NCBI GenBank assembly: GCA_018003035.1
Contig: JAGNEX010000018.1
Location: forward strand, 1,293-47,392
Length of the DNA stretch: 46,100 nucleotides
Reading direction: 5' to 3'
From: Acidimicrobiia bacterium
Lineage (GTDB): Bacteria > Actinomycetota > Acidimicrobiia > IMCC26256 > JAGNEX01
A program made the position numbers and the translations under genes. Shown piece after piece: positions 8,198 through 16,905 of the stretch. The number at the start of each line of letters is the position of its first letter. Within the stretch, counting starts at the first letter, position 1. A model generated the notes under the pieces. That model was not told where the DNA came from and searched no databases. It worked only from the letters and a program-made list of their open reading frames with translations.

Positions 8198-10462
8198 CTA
8201 GGCGGACATGCTTTTGAAGCGGCGCAGCCGCAAGCTGTTCGTCACAACAAACACGCTGGAAAATGCCATCGCAGCGCCGGCGAGCATCGGGTTGAGCAGC
8301 CCTGCAGCGGCCAGCGGTAGTGCGCCCAAGTTATAGGCGAACGCCCAGAACAGGTTGCCTTTGATGGTGGCAAGAGTCCGGCGGGACAGGCGGATTGCAT
8401 CGGCCGCCGCTCGCAGATCGCCACTCACCAAGGTGATGTCACTCGCTTCGATCGCAACATCGGTGCCTGTACCCATAGCTAAACCCAGGTCGGCCTGGGC
8501 CAGAGCAGCCGCGTCGTTGACGCCGTCGCCGGCCATCGCAACCACTCTGCCTTCGTCTTGGAGGCGCCTGACGACATTGAGCTTGTCCGCTGGGAGCACC
8601 TGCGCGATCACCTCGTCGATGCCTACCTGCCCAGCGACTGCCCGGGCAGCGCGTTCGTTATCGCCGGTGAGCAGGACCGGTCGAAGTCCCAGCGATTTGA
8701 GTTGCGCGATTGCCTCTGACGACGTCGATTTGACGGTGTCAGAAACCACGACGACTCCGCGAGCCTCTCCATCCCAAGCGATAAAGACCGCCGTGCGACC
8801 TTCAGCTTCGGCGGCGTCGGCTGCGCCGATGAGGTGCTCGTTTGGAGCCACAGCCCAGTCGGCCAGTAGCGAAAGTCGACCGGCGACCACACCGTGACCG
8901 TCAACCACGCCTTCGACGCCGAGCCCTTCCCGGTTGGTGAACCCTTCAGCAGGGCTAAGCGTCACGCCTCGGTTGCGGGCTCCAGCCGCGATCGCTCGTG
9001 CGATGGGATGTTCGCTCAGGTCCTCAAGCGACGCTGCGATAGCGAGCAGGTCGGTTGCGTCCGTGCCGTCTGCGGGGACCACGTCGACGAGGCTCATCGC
9101 GCCTGACGTGACCGTTCCGGTCTTGTCCAGGACGATCGTGTCCACTCGGCGCGTCGACTCGAGGACTTCGGGGCCTTTAATCAGGATCCCCAACTGAGCG
9201 CCACGTCCAGTGCCAACCATCAGGGCAGTAGGTGTGGCGAGTCCGAGCGCGCACGGGCAAGCAATGATCAGTACGGCCACCGCGGCCGAGAATGCGACGC
9301 TCGAGGCGTTGGTCGCCGCGGCGGCCAGCCAGAAGCCGAGGGTCGCAAAGGCCAAGGCGATGACGACCGGAACGAAGACGGCCGACACCCGGTCGGCGAG
9401 TCGTTGCACCTCTGCTTTTCCGGTCTGTGCGTCTTCGACCAATCGAGCGATTTGAGCCAGTGACGTGTCGGCTCCGACTCGGGTCGCTTGGACGATCAGC
9501 CGTCCGCCGGCGTTGACGGTGGCACCGGTTACCGCGTCGCCCGGCCCGACCTCGACCGGAACGGACTCGCCCGTCAGCAGCGACGCGTCGATCGCCGATG
9601 CACCTTCGACGACGACACCGTCGGTCGCAACCTTTTCTCCAGGCCGGACGACGAACTGGTCGCCGACGAGCAACTGATCGACGGGAATCCGCACCTCGGA
9701 ACCGTTGCGGAGCACGGCGACATCTTTGGCGCCAAGTTCGAGCAGCGCGCGTAGAGCCGCGCCCGAACGGCGTTTCGCCCGGGCTTCGAAGTAGCGGCCA
9801 GCGAGGATGAACACCGTCACACCGGCAGCGACCTCGAAATACACCTGTGAGTCGCCGGATCCGCGTTCGGCGGTCCACGAGAATCCGTGGGTCATTCCGA
9901 TCTCGCCGGCCGACCCGAAGAAGAGCGCATAGAGCGACCAACCGTACGCGGCGGTGACACCCACAGAGATGAGGGTGTCCATCGTCGCTGCAGCGTGTTT
10001 CAAGTTGACCCATGCTGCCCGATGAAACGGCCAAGCGCCCCACGTGACGACGGGAGTTGCTAGGACGAGCGACACCCACTGCCATCCGTCGAACTGAAAA
10101 GCAGGGATCATCGCCAGGATGATGACCGGTACCGAGAGGGCGAGTGAGATGTACAGCCGCTGACGCAGTGCGGCGGTTTCATCGCGATCTTCGTCCGAGT
10201 CGCCCGGCGCCGCGGGGGTCTTACCGACCGGTTTGGCCGTGTAGCCCGCAGATTCGACCGCAGCGATCAAGTCAGTCACGGAGACGCCCTGAGGGGCTTC
10301 AACTTTGGCTTGTTCGGTCGCGTAGTTGACCGTCGCGTGGACGCCGTCGATCTTGTTGAGCTTCTTCTCGATACGCATAGCGCAGGAAGCACAGGTCATG
10401 CCCTCAATCGCAAGAGAGACGGGCTGCGGTGTGGGGGTAGATGGAGAATCGGCGATGCTCAT
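8198..10462 (-). CDS. copA: Copper-exporting P1B-type ATPase CopA
   Basis: A 754-aa P-type ATPase. Residues ~15-80 are one HMA domain with GMTCASC (Cys24, Cys27). The actuator TGES motif, the membrane IIACPCALGLATPTAL motif, the phosphorylated DKTGTVTSG, the EHPIARAI (HP) motif and GDGVNDAAALAQADLG hinge are all present in order. The C-terminal membrane helix carries the M-x-x-SS pattern (MAFSSVFVVTNSLRLRRF) of Cu(I)-transporting P1B-1 enzymes. It pumps Cu(I) out of the cytoplasm. ATG 10462 overlaps the stop of the upstream gene by 4 nt (ATGA), so the two are translationally coupled. Full length for the family with one HMA domain. Confidence 0.97.
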   Translation of the reverse strand: MSIADSPSTPTPQPVSLAIEGMTCASCAMRIEKKLNKIDGVHATVNYATEQAKVEAPQGVSVTDLIAAVESAGYTAKPVGKTPAAPGDSDEDRDETAALRQRLYISLALSVPVIILAMIPAFQFDGWQWVSLVLATPVVTWGAWPFHRAAWVNLKHAAATMDTLISVGVTAAYGWSLYALFFGSAGEIGMTHGFSWTAERGSGDSQVYFEVAAGVTVFILAGRYFEARAKRRSGAALRALLELGAKDVAVLRNGSEVRIPVDQLLVGDQFVVRPGEKVATDGVVVEGASAIDASLLTGESVPVEVGPGDAVTGATVNAGGRLIVQATRVGADTSLAQIARLVEDAQTGKAEVQRLADRVSAVFVPVVIALAFATLGFWLAAAATNASSVAFSAAVAVLIIACPCALGLATPTALMVGTGRGAQLGILIKGPEVLESTRRVDTIVLDKTGTVTSGAMSLVDVVPADGTDATDLLAIAASLEDLSEHPIARAIAAGARNRGVTLSPAEGFTNREGLGVEGVVDGHGVVAGRLSLLADWAVAPNEHLIGAADAAEAEGRTAVFIAWDGEARGVVVVSDTVKSTSSEAIAQLKSLGLRPVLLTGDNERAARAVAGQVGIDEVIAQVLPADKLNVVRRLQDEGRVVAMAGDGVNDAAALAQADLGLAMGTGTDVAIEASDITLVSGDLRAAADAIRLSRRTLATIKGNLFWAFAYNLGALPLAAAGLLNPMLAGAAMAFSSVFVVTNSLRLRRFKSMSA

Positions 10463-10725
10463 CGAAGCTCCTTAGCGGCGACGGTAGGGCCGGCGAGGTC
10501 GGTGTTGTTCTGGGCGGTGGCAGCACCTGGGCTGCTGTTGGTCCCCGAATCGCCCATGTTTCCCGAATCGCCCATGTTTCCTGGATCCCCCATGTTTCCT
10601 GGATCGTGGTGAACCGGTTCTTCGGAGAAGCGGATCGGACCGGCGGCGGCGCCGATGGCTGCCCCGCCGCCGAACGCGGCGGCGAGGATCAACGCATAGG
10701 CAGCCAACTTCGTGCGGGCACTCAT
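10459..10725 (-). CDS. Small membrane-anchored Met/Asn/Gly-repeat protein in the copper operon
   Basis: An 88-aa protein with an N-terminal hydrophobic segment (residues ~6-28, rich in Ala/Gly/Leu) followed by a hydrophilic tail. The tail begins HHDPGNMG and has three hexapeptide copies of D-P/S-G-N-M-G, encoded by 18-bp tandem DNA repeats. His and Met in an extracytoplasmic tail are typical copper ligands, so periplasmic-side copper binding is a reasonable inference; no family match is recognised. It overlaps copZ upstream and copA downstream by 4 nt each (ATGA), so it is firmly part of the operon. It could be an anchor or donor for CopA. Confidence 0.8.
   Translation of the reverse strand: MSARTKLAAYALILAAAFGGGAAIGAAAGPIRFSEEPVHHDPGNMGDPGNMGDSGNMGDSGTNSSPGAATAQNNTDLAGPTVAAKELR
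10544..10603. repeat. 18-bp tandem repeats encoding D-P/S-G-N-M-G
   Basis: Three full 18-bp units (10544-10561, 10562-10579, 10580-10597) and a partial fourth. The first two are identical (cccgaatcgcccatgttt); the third differs in its first part (cctggatcc). They lie within the small copper-operon gene and keep its frame. Confidence 0.9.
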
Positions 10726-10928
10726 GTCGCTACCGTGTAGCCCGCTTCGTCGACCGCCGCGGCGAACGCGTCTGCCGAGATGGGGCCGTCGGATGTGACG
10801 GTGACCAGACCAGATGTCAGGTCGACGTCGACGTCAGTGACGCCGTCGATGGCGGCAACTTCGGACTTGACCGATCCAACGCAGTGTCCGCACGTCATGC
10901 CGACAACGGTGAATGTTGATGTGTTCAT
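10722..10928 (-). CDS. copZ: Copper chaperone CopZ (heavy-metal-associated domain)
   Basis: A 68-aa single HMA domain with the Cu(I) site GMTCGHC (two Cys separated by two residues) and the ferredoxin-like beta-alpha-beta-beta-alpha-beta pattern, ending AFAAAVDEAGYTVAT. Delivers Cu(I) to CopA in the cytoplasm. ATG 10928 has a GGAGA Shine-Dalgarno a few bases upstream; an upstream in-frame extension is spurious because it crosses the CsoR operator. First gene of the operon, overlapping the next by 4 nt. Confidence 0.95.
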   Translation of the reverse strand: MNTSTFTVVGMTCGHCVGSVKSEVAAIDGVTDVDVDLTSGLVTVTSDGPISADAFAAAVDEAGYTVAT

Positions 10929-10991
10929 TGAGTTCTCCTCAGGGTTGCGAGGGCTGGTCGTGTGGCCCTGGCTGTTGTGGCGGTCTAAACC

Positions 10992-11010
10992 TATACCCTG
11001 TAGGGGTATA
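10992..11010 (-). promoter_or_regulatory. Putative CsoR operator upstream of copZ
   Basis: TATACCCTGTAGGGGTATA is a dyad with arms TATACCC (10992-10998) and GGGTATA (11004-11010) around a 5-bp GC/AT centre. This is the A/T-flanked, C-tract/G-tract architecture of CsoR operators. It lies 64-82 bp upstream of the copZ start, where binding would block the operon promoter, and csoR is in the same operon. No clear -35 was assigned. Confidence 0.8.
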
Positions 11011-11187
11011 TTCCAGGTGTCGTTCCGGGAAAAGATTTTCTTGGTGCGCCGCAGCTCCAACCGTGTCGGAACGCAGCATCAAGAGATTCGGGACGCCGGC
11101 TCCAAATCCGTGGGTAGGCGTAACTTTGTTTGACGGCAGCTCGTGGGCGCGACGCACGCGCTCTTCGATCGATCACGGAGCTTGATG

Positions 11188-11574
11188 ATGAGCAACCACT
11201 ATCAAGTGGACGTTGGACGGGTCTATGACGGCCGGACCAACGACTCAGGAACATGGGTGTTGGTCGACCGTCTTTGGCCGCGGGGGATATCCAAGAAGGA
11301 CGAGCCCTGGGACGAATGGGCGAAAGAAGTCGCCCCCAGCACTGAGTTGCGTCAGTGGTACGAGCACGACGACGCAAAGTACGACGAGTTCGGCCGGCGG
11401 TACCGCGCCGAACTCAAGACAGAGCCGGCAGCCGATGCCTTTGACCACCTGGTCGACATCGGAAAGGCCGGACCGATCACCCTGCTCACCGCGTCAAAAG
11501 ACGTCGAGCATTCCGATGCGGAGGTCCTCCGCGACGCGTTGCTCGACACGCTGGAAGACCACGGTGCAACCTAA
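11188..11574 (+). CDS. DUF488 family protein
   Basis: A 128-aa protein with the DUF488 landmarks: VDVGRVYDGR at the start, WVLVDRLWPRGISKKD (residues ~23-38), WAKEVAPSTELRQWYEHD and the FGRRYRAEL helix, then ITLLTASKDVEHSDAEVL. Function unknown; members are small cytoplasmic proteins, some near iron or redox genes. Two adjacent ATGs occur (11185, 11188); GGAG at 11177-11180 gives a better 7-nt spacing to 11188. Divergent from copZ with the CsoR operator in between, so it could be copper-influenced, but this is inference. Confidence 0.88.
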   Translation: MSNHYQVDVGRVYDGRTNDSGTWVLVDRLWPRGISKKDEPWDEWAKEVAPSTELRQWYEHDDAKYDEFGRRYRAELKTEPAADAFDHLVDIGKAGPITLLTASKDVEHSDAEVLRDALLDTLEDHGAT

Positions 11575-11608
11575 TGTCGGGGCGGCTGCGCGTGAGAGCG
11601 GTGACGCG

Positions 11609-12988
11609 TTAGCGCGGTGACGCGTTCTTCAACTGGGGTTCTGGTGCAGCGGGTCCTGGCGCGGGCGGGCGCTTGGCGGCCGCATGGGTGTAGTTGCTGG
11701 CATCGGTGCGGTACTCGGCGTGGCCGTAGTTTCGGAGACGACGGCGCAGCGTCCAGGTGACCGCACCGTCTACACCTGGCCGCAGGGGCGGAACTTTGTT
11801 CAGCAAGTTCACCACCTGCAGGCTTCCAAACACGAGGGGCGCGACCGCGGCGACTTTGATCTTGTCCGCAGCGGTCAGGCTCACTCCCATCTGCGACGCG
11901 CGTTCTTGGTCGTCGTTCAGGAACGCCTTGATGAAGAACGCCGTGCTGAAGCTTCGTTCGAACGATTCGCCGATCTGGTTGGCCAGCGACCGGTTGGGGC
12001 GCAGGTAGGCCCTCATCGTCGCCCGTACCAGTTCGCCGCATGTTGCGTCGTCGTACCCCTTGCGCAGGGTTGCGGCGCGGGCTACGAACACCCGGATCAG
12101 GCTGTTCGGGTCGGTTGGGAGCAACTCTTCTGGCAGACCGAGAAGGTGGCACCGGTACCGCGCCATCTCGATCTGCGCTCGTTCAGATCGGTTGAAGTCG
12201 CGCTTTTCCCGGCGGGCGGTGCTCGCAAGCAAGAACGCCGAAATCAGGCCTGCGGGCATCTGATCGACCTGGGGGATGGGGATCCCAAACTTGGTTTGGT
12301 CCCATTTAGTGCTGCGCCGCAGAGCGTTGTAACGGACCATCGAGTGCATCAACCTGACCATGGCGGCGGCCTCAAAGCCTGGTCCGTCGCGTCGCATGCC
12401 GCCCGGCAGAACAGTCGTCGCAAAAAAGCTGGCGGTTTCGTTCACGCGGCGGGCTGCCCGCTTATCCGACAGCGACCCGGTGATCGCCATCGGTAGCGCG
12501 GCGTACTCGTTAATGAAGGTGGCCAGGAAGGCGCCGCGAATGCCGTAGGGCGCGGCGAGCGCCGACACCACTCGGTCTGCTTTAGCGCCTTCTTCGACCA
12601 TATCCATGTCGACCCAGCCGGGGATCTCTTCCATTGCAGCGATGAAATCCGCCAGCTCTTGGGGTGCACCGGGTACCGCGTCGATGCCCAGACGGCAGGC
12701 GTCGCGAACCATCTCGATGGTTCGCTGCATGCCGAACTCGGGCATCCGTGCGACGTACGCATCACAGATGACGTCACCCAACATCGTCGATGTCGTCATC
12801 AGATCCATGAGGTCGGCGTCGGCCAACAGGTCGGCCCGTGAGATACGCACGCTGTCGGGAAGATCCGACTCGTCTTCAAGCCGCAAGGCGAGTCGTTCCG
12901 GAATGGCGGTGAAGTCGATATCGCCGTACAGGGCGGGCAGTTCTTCGCTTTGGCGTCGTACCCGAGCCTTCAACGTTTCGATCGACAT
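11609..12988 (-). CDS. MpaB-type (DUF2236) oxygenase family protein
   Basis: A 459-aa largely helical protein of the DUF2236/MpaB group, which includes haem-dependent latex-clearing protein and mycophenolic acid oxygenase relatives. Recognisable are AFLATFINEYAALPMAITGS, the RRDGPGFEAAAMVRLMHSMV block with a conserved Arg-x-x-His (probable haem axial His region), and WDQTKFGIPIPQVDQ, after which the C-terminal helices follow. The chosen start ATG 12988 has AGGGAA a few bases upstream; a TTG seven codons further up is less likely. The C-terminal ~25 residues are Pro/Ala-rich and probably disordered. Its substrate cannot be told from sequence. Convergent with DUF488. Confidence 0.88.
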   Translation of the reverse strand: MSIETLKARVRRQSEELPALYGDIDFTAIPERLALRLEDESDLPDSVRISRADLLADADLMDLMTTSTMLGDVICDAYVARMPEFGMQRTIEMVRDACRLGIDAVPGAPQELADFIAAMEEIPGWVDMDMVEEGAKADRVVSALAAPYGIRGAFLATFINEYAALPMAITGSLSDKRAARRVNETASFFATTVLPGGMRRDGPGFEAAAMVRLMHSMVRYNALRRSTKWDQTKFGIPIPQVDQMPAGLISAFLLASTARREKRDFNRSERAQIEMARYRCHLLGLPEELLPTDPNSLIRVFVARAATLRKGYDDATCGELVRATMRAYLRPNRSLANQIGESFERSFSTAFFIKAFLNDDQERASQMGVSLTAADKIKVAAVAPLVFGSLQVVNLLNKVPPLRPGVDGAVTWTLRRRLRNYGHAEYRTDASNYTHAAAKRPPAPGPAAPEPQLKNASPR

Positions 12989-13224
12989 TGGGTTCCCTAT
13001 CTTCGGCAACGGCTGGTGGAGGTTCCGCGTCCCGTGCCTATCAGCACAGGCTTGTCTGCATCAGCTGAGTCGCGGCGTCGGTCATCAAGCATCCCAAAGA
13101 CGGTGCGTCCGAGCGTTAACGCGCCAAACGTCCGGCTCTGGCTTGCACCGTTGTGCCCCCGTTTCCGGTTGGGCGGCGTGTTCCCAGAACCTAACGCTGC
13201 TCGGGCGATCGGGTCAGAATGCGA

Positions 13225-14883
13225 CTAGCCAGCGAGGTAGTCGTGGACCAGCGGAACGACAGAGGCCCCTTCGCCGGTGGCCGAGGCCACGCGTTTCATC
13301 GAGCCCGAACGGATGTCGCCAACGGCGAACACACCAGGTGCCGACGTTGCAAGGGCATGGGGCGGAACGCCGTCTCGCCAGCTTTGTCGAGGAGTGTCGA
13401 CGCCCGTTTTCACAAACCCGTGGGAATCTCGCGCGACCTCAAGAGGAAGCCAACCGCATTCAGGCTGCGCGCCGAGCAGCAGCAGCAAACCTCGCGCATC
13501 GACATCTTCGGTGGTACCCGACCGAACGTCTTGGAGGCGTAGCCAGGCCAGTTCGCCGGTGTCATCGGCGCCACCGTCTATCACTTCTGTACAGGGTCGG
13601 ACGAGAACCCGTGGGTTCCATGCCAGCTCATTGATGAGGTAGGCAGACATAGTCTCTTCAAGTCCCGGACGACGGATCACCACGGTTACTGAGCGGGCGA
13701 AACGGGAGGCATGGACGGCCGCTTGGCCCGCCGAGTTGCCGCCACCGACGACGACCACATTGCTGCCGGCCAGCGATCTGGAGGCCGCCATCGCCGCCCC
13801 GTAGTGGACCCCATGCCCGACGAGCGCTTCCAGGGCGGGGACACCTAATCGTCGGTAGTGCACCCCGCAGGCAATGACGACGGCCCGGGCCCGCACATCC
13901 CCGCCATCGGTGTGGACAATGTGGCCGACAGCTCGGTCGCCCAGTGTCAGTCCCGTCGCCGGCCAGCCAGTAAAGAACTGCGTGCCAAACCGCATCGCCT
14001 GAGAGCGGGCCCGTTGAGCAAGTCGCATACCCGAGATTCCCTGTGGAAATCCGAGATAGTTGCGGATCATCGAACTCGTTCCCGCTTGCCCACCGATCGC
14101 TTCCGCTTCAAGGCACACGGTGCTGAGGCCCTCGCTTGCGCCATAGACACTGGCGGCAAGACCCGCCGGACCAGCGCCGACAATGACCAGGTCGACCAGG
14201 TCATCGACAACGACGTCATCAGGGCGGCCGTAGAGCTGAATGGCGAGGTCGTGGACGGTCGCGCAATGCCAGACTCGCTCGTTTCGGAAACAGACGATCG
14301 GCCAGTTGTCGTCAGCTAGGTCGAACTTTTCGACGATTGCACGTCCACGCTCTGAGTCGGGAAGTCGCTGTGCGGACGGCATCCCGATCCGTTCGAGGAA
14401 ATCCATCAGCGCCGGCGCGACCGGGTTTGAGTGCGGTGCTACTACCTCGATGACCACGATCTCCGGTGCGGCGACGGTCGCGTTCCAGTCGTTCAGCAGC
14501 TCGCTAATCGAAATCTGAAACTCTTCATCTCGGGGACCTTGGGGGATCAGGAGCAGCGTGTCGACTGCGCTGTGAAGGACGAGCTCCCGAGTTGCTGCGG
14601 TTGTCTCCCGATAGCGGTCGAACTCGGTGACGAGCACTCGGCGGGCGGTCGGGACCAACTTCCGCATCTTGGTCAGCGATGCTTCGAGATCCTCGAAGGG
14701 ACAGTCCGCGTCGATGACGAACATGGCCACCTTGTCGCCGTGGTCCTTCAGCTTTCCCGCTGCTGCTGCGGCGGTCTCGTTGTCGACATGGGCGACGGAA
14801 TACTCAAATTCGTACCGTGCGAACGCTCGCCGGAGCGCGTCGGTGTGGGTCTCGGAAATTACGACAATGGCTGGTTGTCCCAT
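13225..14883 (-). CDS. Receiver-like / thioredoxin-like / TrxR-type FAD oxidoreductase fusion
   Basis: A 552-aa three-part protein. Residues ~1-125 are a receiver-like alpha/beta domain ([28 protein letters not shown]); residues ~135-215 look like a thioredoxin/glutaredoxin-type domain ([16 protein letters not shown]); residues ~230-550 are a thioredoxin-reductase fold with FAD motif [25 protein letters not shown] motif [15 protein letters not shown] and [11 protein letters not shown]. The place where TrxR has its CxxC pair reads [13 protein letters not shown], so the redox cysteines are absent, as in known members of this fusion family; it must pass electrons to another partner. A TAGCAT box 6 nt before ATG 14883 suggests a leaderless mRNA. 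Confidence 0.9.
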   Translation of the reverse strand: MGQPAIVVISETHTDALRRAFARYEFEYSVAHVDNETAAAAAGKLKDHGDKVAMFVIDADCPFEDLEASLTKMRKLVPTARRVLVTEFDRYRETTAATRELVLHSAVDTLLLIPQGPRDEEFQISISELLNDWNATVAAPEIVVIEVVAPHSNPVAPALMDFLERIGMPSAQRLPDSERGRAIVEKFDLADDNWPIVCFRNERVWHCATVHDLAIQLYGRPDDVVVDDLVDLVIVGAGPAGLAASVYGASEGLSTVCLEAEAIGGQAGTSSMIRNYLGFPQGISGMRLAQRARSQAMRFGTQFFTGWPATGLTLGDRAVGHIVHTDGGDVRARAVVIACGVHYRRLGVPALEALVGHGVHYGAAMAASRSLAGSNVVVVGGGNSAGQAAVHASRFARSVTVVIRRPGLEETMSAYLINELAWNPRVLVRPCTEVIDGGADDTGELAWLRLQDVRSGTTEDVDARGLLLLLGAQPECGWLPLEVARDSHGFVKTGVDTPRQSWRDGVPPHALATSAPGVFAVGDIRSGSMKRVASATGEGASVVPLVHDYLAG

Positions 14884-14889
14884 CGCGGG

Positions 14890-14895
14890 ATGCTA
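14890..14895 (-). promoter_or_regulatory. Putative leaderless -10 box (TAGCAT)
   Basis: Read on the minus strand, TAGCAT is followed by CCCGCG and then the ATG at 14883. No Shine-Dalgarno is present in this gap, so transcription probably starts at or within a base of the start codon. Confidence 0.45.
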
Positions 14896-15019
14896 CCGAG
14901 TCGGGCCCCGACAGGTGGCGCCCGCGGGAAAGCCAACGGCGGTGTGACAACTTTGGATCTGCTGGTTGAAGGGGTCTTTCGCCGGTGTCAACATCGGCCG
15001 CGGCGCACTGGAGGTAGTG

Positions 15020-15373
15020 GTGGTCCACTATGCGGTGAACGATGATGCGGTGCACTTCGCCCGCCAACTGATCGCCGACGGCAAGGTCGTCGTTGACAGT
15101 TCGTGGTCTGACGTCCGGCCAAGCGCCCAGGACGAAAACGATTTTCGTGAGCGGGAAGGCTGGGCCGCGTATGCGCGCTGGCACCTCGGCCTTCATCAGG
15201 GCGCCCACGAAGACACAAAGGAACGCTACGGGTTCCCGTTTGGGGACTTCACGAAGCTCCACCGGTCGGGCCTGATCGCATGTATCGACCGGGCAGGAGA
15301 GTGGCATCACCAAGCCGTTGAGGATGCCGCTCACAAACTGCTGGCGCTCGTTGACCGTTCGACGTCGGGGTAG
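15020..15373 (+). CDS. Conserved hypothetical protein, TK-RY-FPFGDF family
   Basis: About 117 aa of conserved sequence with GWAAYARWHLGLHQ, the core ETKERYGFPFGDF-type stretch (here DTKERYGFPFGDFTKLHRSG) and LIACIDRAGEWHHQAVEDAA. I recall this pattern from small uncharacterised proteins of Actinobacteria and Proteobacteria; no function is known. The start is uncertain: GTG 15020 has GGAGG 5 nt upstream and is chosen here; a TTG at 14966 would add 18 residues. Positioned between a minus-strand oxidoreductase and the coiled-coil gene, apparently alone. Confidence 0.68.
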   Translation: MVHYAVNDDAVHFARQLIADGKVVVDSSWSDVRPSAQDENDFREREGWAAYARWHLGLHQGAHEDTKERYGFPFGDFTKLHRSGLIACIDRAGEWHHQAVEDAAHKLLALVDRSTSG

Positions 15374-15532
15374 GTAGCTCCAGCTTGCCGACCGGTCCTT
15401 CGGGGGCGGCACGTCCGATTCTTTGCGGCTTTCGACGGTGGCATCAATAAGCGATCGTCGCAGGTCAGCCGCTTAGGTGTGCTGGTACGTTCGCCAGGCG
15501 GGAGTCGCGGGCATTCGCAAAGGAAGTGAACC

Positions 15533-16864
15533 ATGCACACCGTCGCATGCGCTCGATCTCAGGCCGCGAGCTGTTCTTGTGCCTGCAACCACACGCTTCA
15601 CGGGTATCTCAGCGGAGTGCTCAGCACGGAGCAGCACCGCCGAGTGGTCGAGCCCGTTGCCGCCGCGTTCATCGATTCAGCGGGCGACGGGACCGACACG
15701 TCGCTCCAAGCGGAGCGCGCTCTGCACGAGCTTGACCGGCTTTTGAGCAGCGCGACGTCGCACCTTGCTCAAGGAGCGCTCGGCGGCGACACGCTGCACG
15801 CTCTCGTAACAACCGTTCTGGACGCGGCCGCCGATCAGAAGTCAGCCGACGACGATGTTGTGTTGTCGGCGGGCGCCCAGGCGCTCGCCGCGCTCGACTT
15901 GGCGGCCGAACGGGAGGCCGGCGAGGCTGAGGCGATCGCGTTCGCTGACCAGGCCCAGGCGGCTGAGGCCGACGCCGAGCTACGCGCCGAAATGGCCGAG
16001 GCCGAAACCGCGAGTGCCGTTGACGCGGCGCGCGCCGTCACGATCGACGCGGATCAACGGATCGCCGTTGCCGAAGCTGAAGCACAAGCCGAGATCGCGA
16101 CAGCTCGCGATACCGAGGTGCTCGCTGAACGGCGGGCAGAGATGGCCGAAGCGGACGCCGACGCGGCCGTGCAGGCCGCCAGGGCTGCCGAACTCGACGC
16201 GGAGGAACGCGCAGAGATGGCAGAAGCCGAAGCCGATGTGGCCTTTGAGTTCGCCGACGCGATGGACCAGGAAGCCGACCGGCGCGTCGCGGAAGCCCGT
16301 GCCGAGGCCGAAGAAGCGATTCGGGCTGCGCAGGCCGCCGAGCGGGATGCACTGGCTCGGGCTGAGATGGCAGAAGCCAACGCGGATGCGATTGCCAGCG
16401 CCGCGGTGGACGCCGTCTCTGACGCACAGGCAGATGCCGAGAATGCTCGTGCCGCGGCCCAACAGGCTCTCGAATTCGAGGCCCGCGCGGAGCGTGCCAC
16501 GGCCTGGGCGATCGGCCGCATGCACCTCATGTGCGGTCTGTGTGCGCAAGGGGTGCAGCAGGTCGAAGAAGCCGAAGAGGGCGCCACGTTGGCTGTTGCG
16601 GACTTCCTCGATTTCGCGCTTGGATCGGCTTCAGCGACACCGTTCCCGGCCGAACAGATGGACTACATCAGGGATTCGATGCAGCAGGTGCTCGGCGATG
16701 AGGTCACCGAGTCGTTGATGGAACTCGATTCGATGCCTTCAGGCACCGACCTGCGGGTTCTGGCTGTCGCCTTCTGTCCCGATCCCCGCGAACATGCCGA
16801 GGTTGCGCAGTATCAGGCTGATCTCACCCGCGAGGTGGTCCACTCGTTGGTTTCAGCTGGCTGA
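15533..16864 (+). CDS. Ala/Glu-rich coiled-coil protein with eight 25-residue repeats
   Basis: A 443-aa protein with no recognised family. Residues 1-20 are Cys-rich (CARSQAASCSCAC), residues ~21-125 are helical, and residues 126-325 form eight gapless 25-residue repeats whose best copies read R-A-E-M-A-E-A-(E/D/N)-A-D. Composition is Ala, Glu, Asp and Arg rich with almost no Gly or Pro, so one long helix or coiled coil is expected. After the repeats comes MHLMCGLCAQG (a CxxC) and a folded C-terminal part of ~100 residues. AAGGAAG precedes ATG 15533. No signal peptide or membrane segment is seen, so it should be cytoplasmic. Possibly a scaffold or filament protein; this is inference. Confidence 0.88.
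   Translation: MHTVACARSQAASCSCACNHTLHGYLSGVLSTEQHRRVVEPVAAAFIDSAGDGTDTSLQAERALHELDRLLSSATSHLAQGALGGDTLHALVTTVLDAAADQKSADDDVVLSAGAQALAALDLAAEREAGEAEAIAFADQAQAAEADAELRAEMAEAETASAVDAARAVTIDADQRIAVAEAEAQAEIATARDTEVLAERRAEMAEADADAAVQAARAAELDAEERAEMAEAEADVAFEFADAMDQEADRRVAEARAEAEEAIRAAQAAERDALARAEMAEANADAIASAAVDAVSDAQADAENARAAAQQALEFEARAERATAWAIGRMHLMCGLCAQGVQQVEEAEEGATLAVADFLDFALGSASATPFPAEQMDYIRDSMQQVLGDEVTESLMELDSMPSGTDLRVLAVAFCPDPREHAEVAQYQADLTREVVHSLVSAG
15908..16507 (+). repeat. Eight 75-bp in-frame repeats (25 residues each)
   Basis: Residues 126-325 divide into 8 blocks of exactly 25 with no insertion or deletion. Blocks 2, 4, 5 and 7 start RAEMAEA; blocks 3 and 6 start RIAVAEA and RVAEARA. 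25 residues equals 7 helical turns at 3.57 residues per turn, i.e. two heptads plus one hendecad. At DNA level the copies are diverged, so the array is old. Confidence 0.9.
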
Positions 16865-16905
16865 ACAGGCCGGGAGAGGGGTCGGCGGACGGTCGGTACC
16901 TGGGC

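Noticed and set aside
9177..10085. 302-codon minus-strand frame overlapping copA
   Set aside because: copA in another minus-strand frame has every P-type ATPase motif; this frame has none and is Arg-rich.
12606..13634. 342-codon plus-strand frame across the MpaB and TrxR-like genes
   Set aside because: It crosses two well-supported opposite-strand genes and lacks any domain.
15855..16718. 287-codon plus-strand frame within the coiled-coil gene
   Set aside because: It overlaps the real 25-residue repeat frame and reads as Arg/Pro/Lys-rich low complexity with no start signal.
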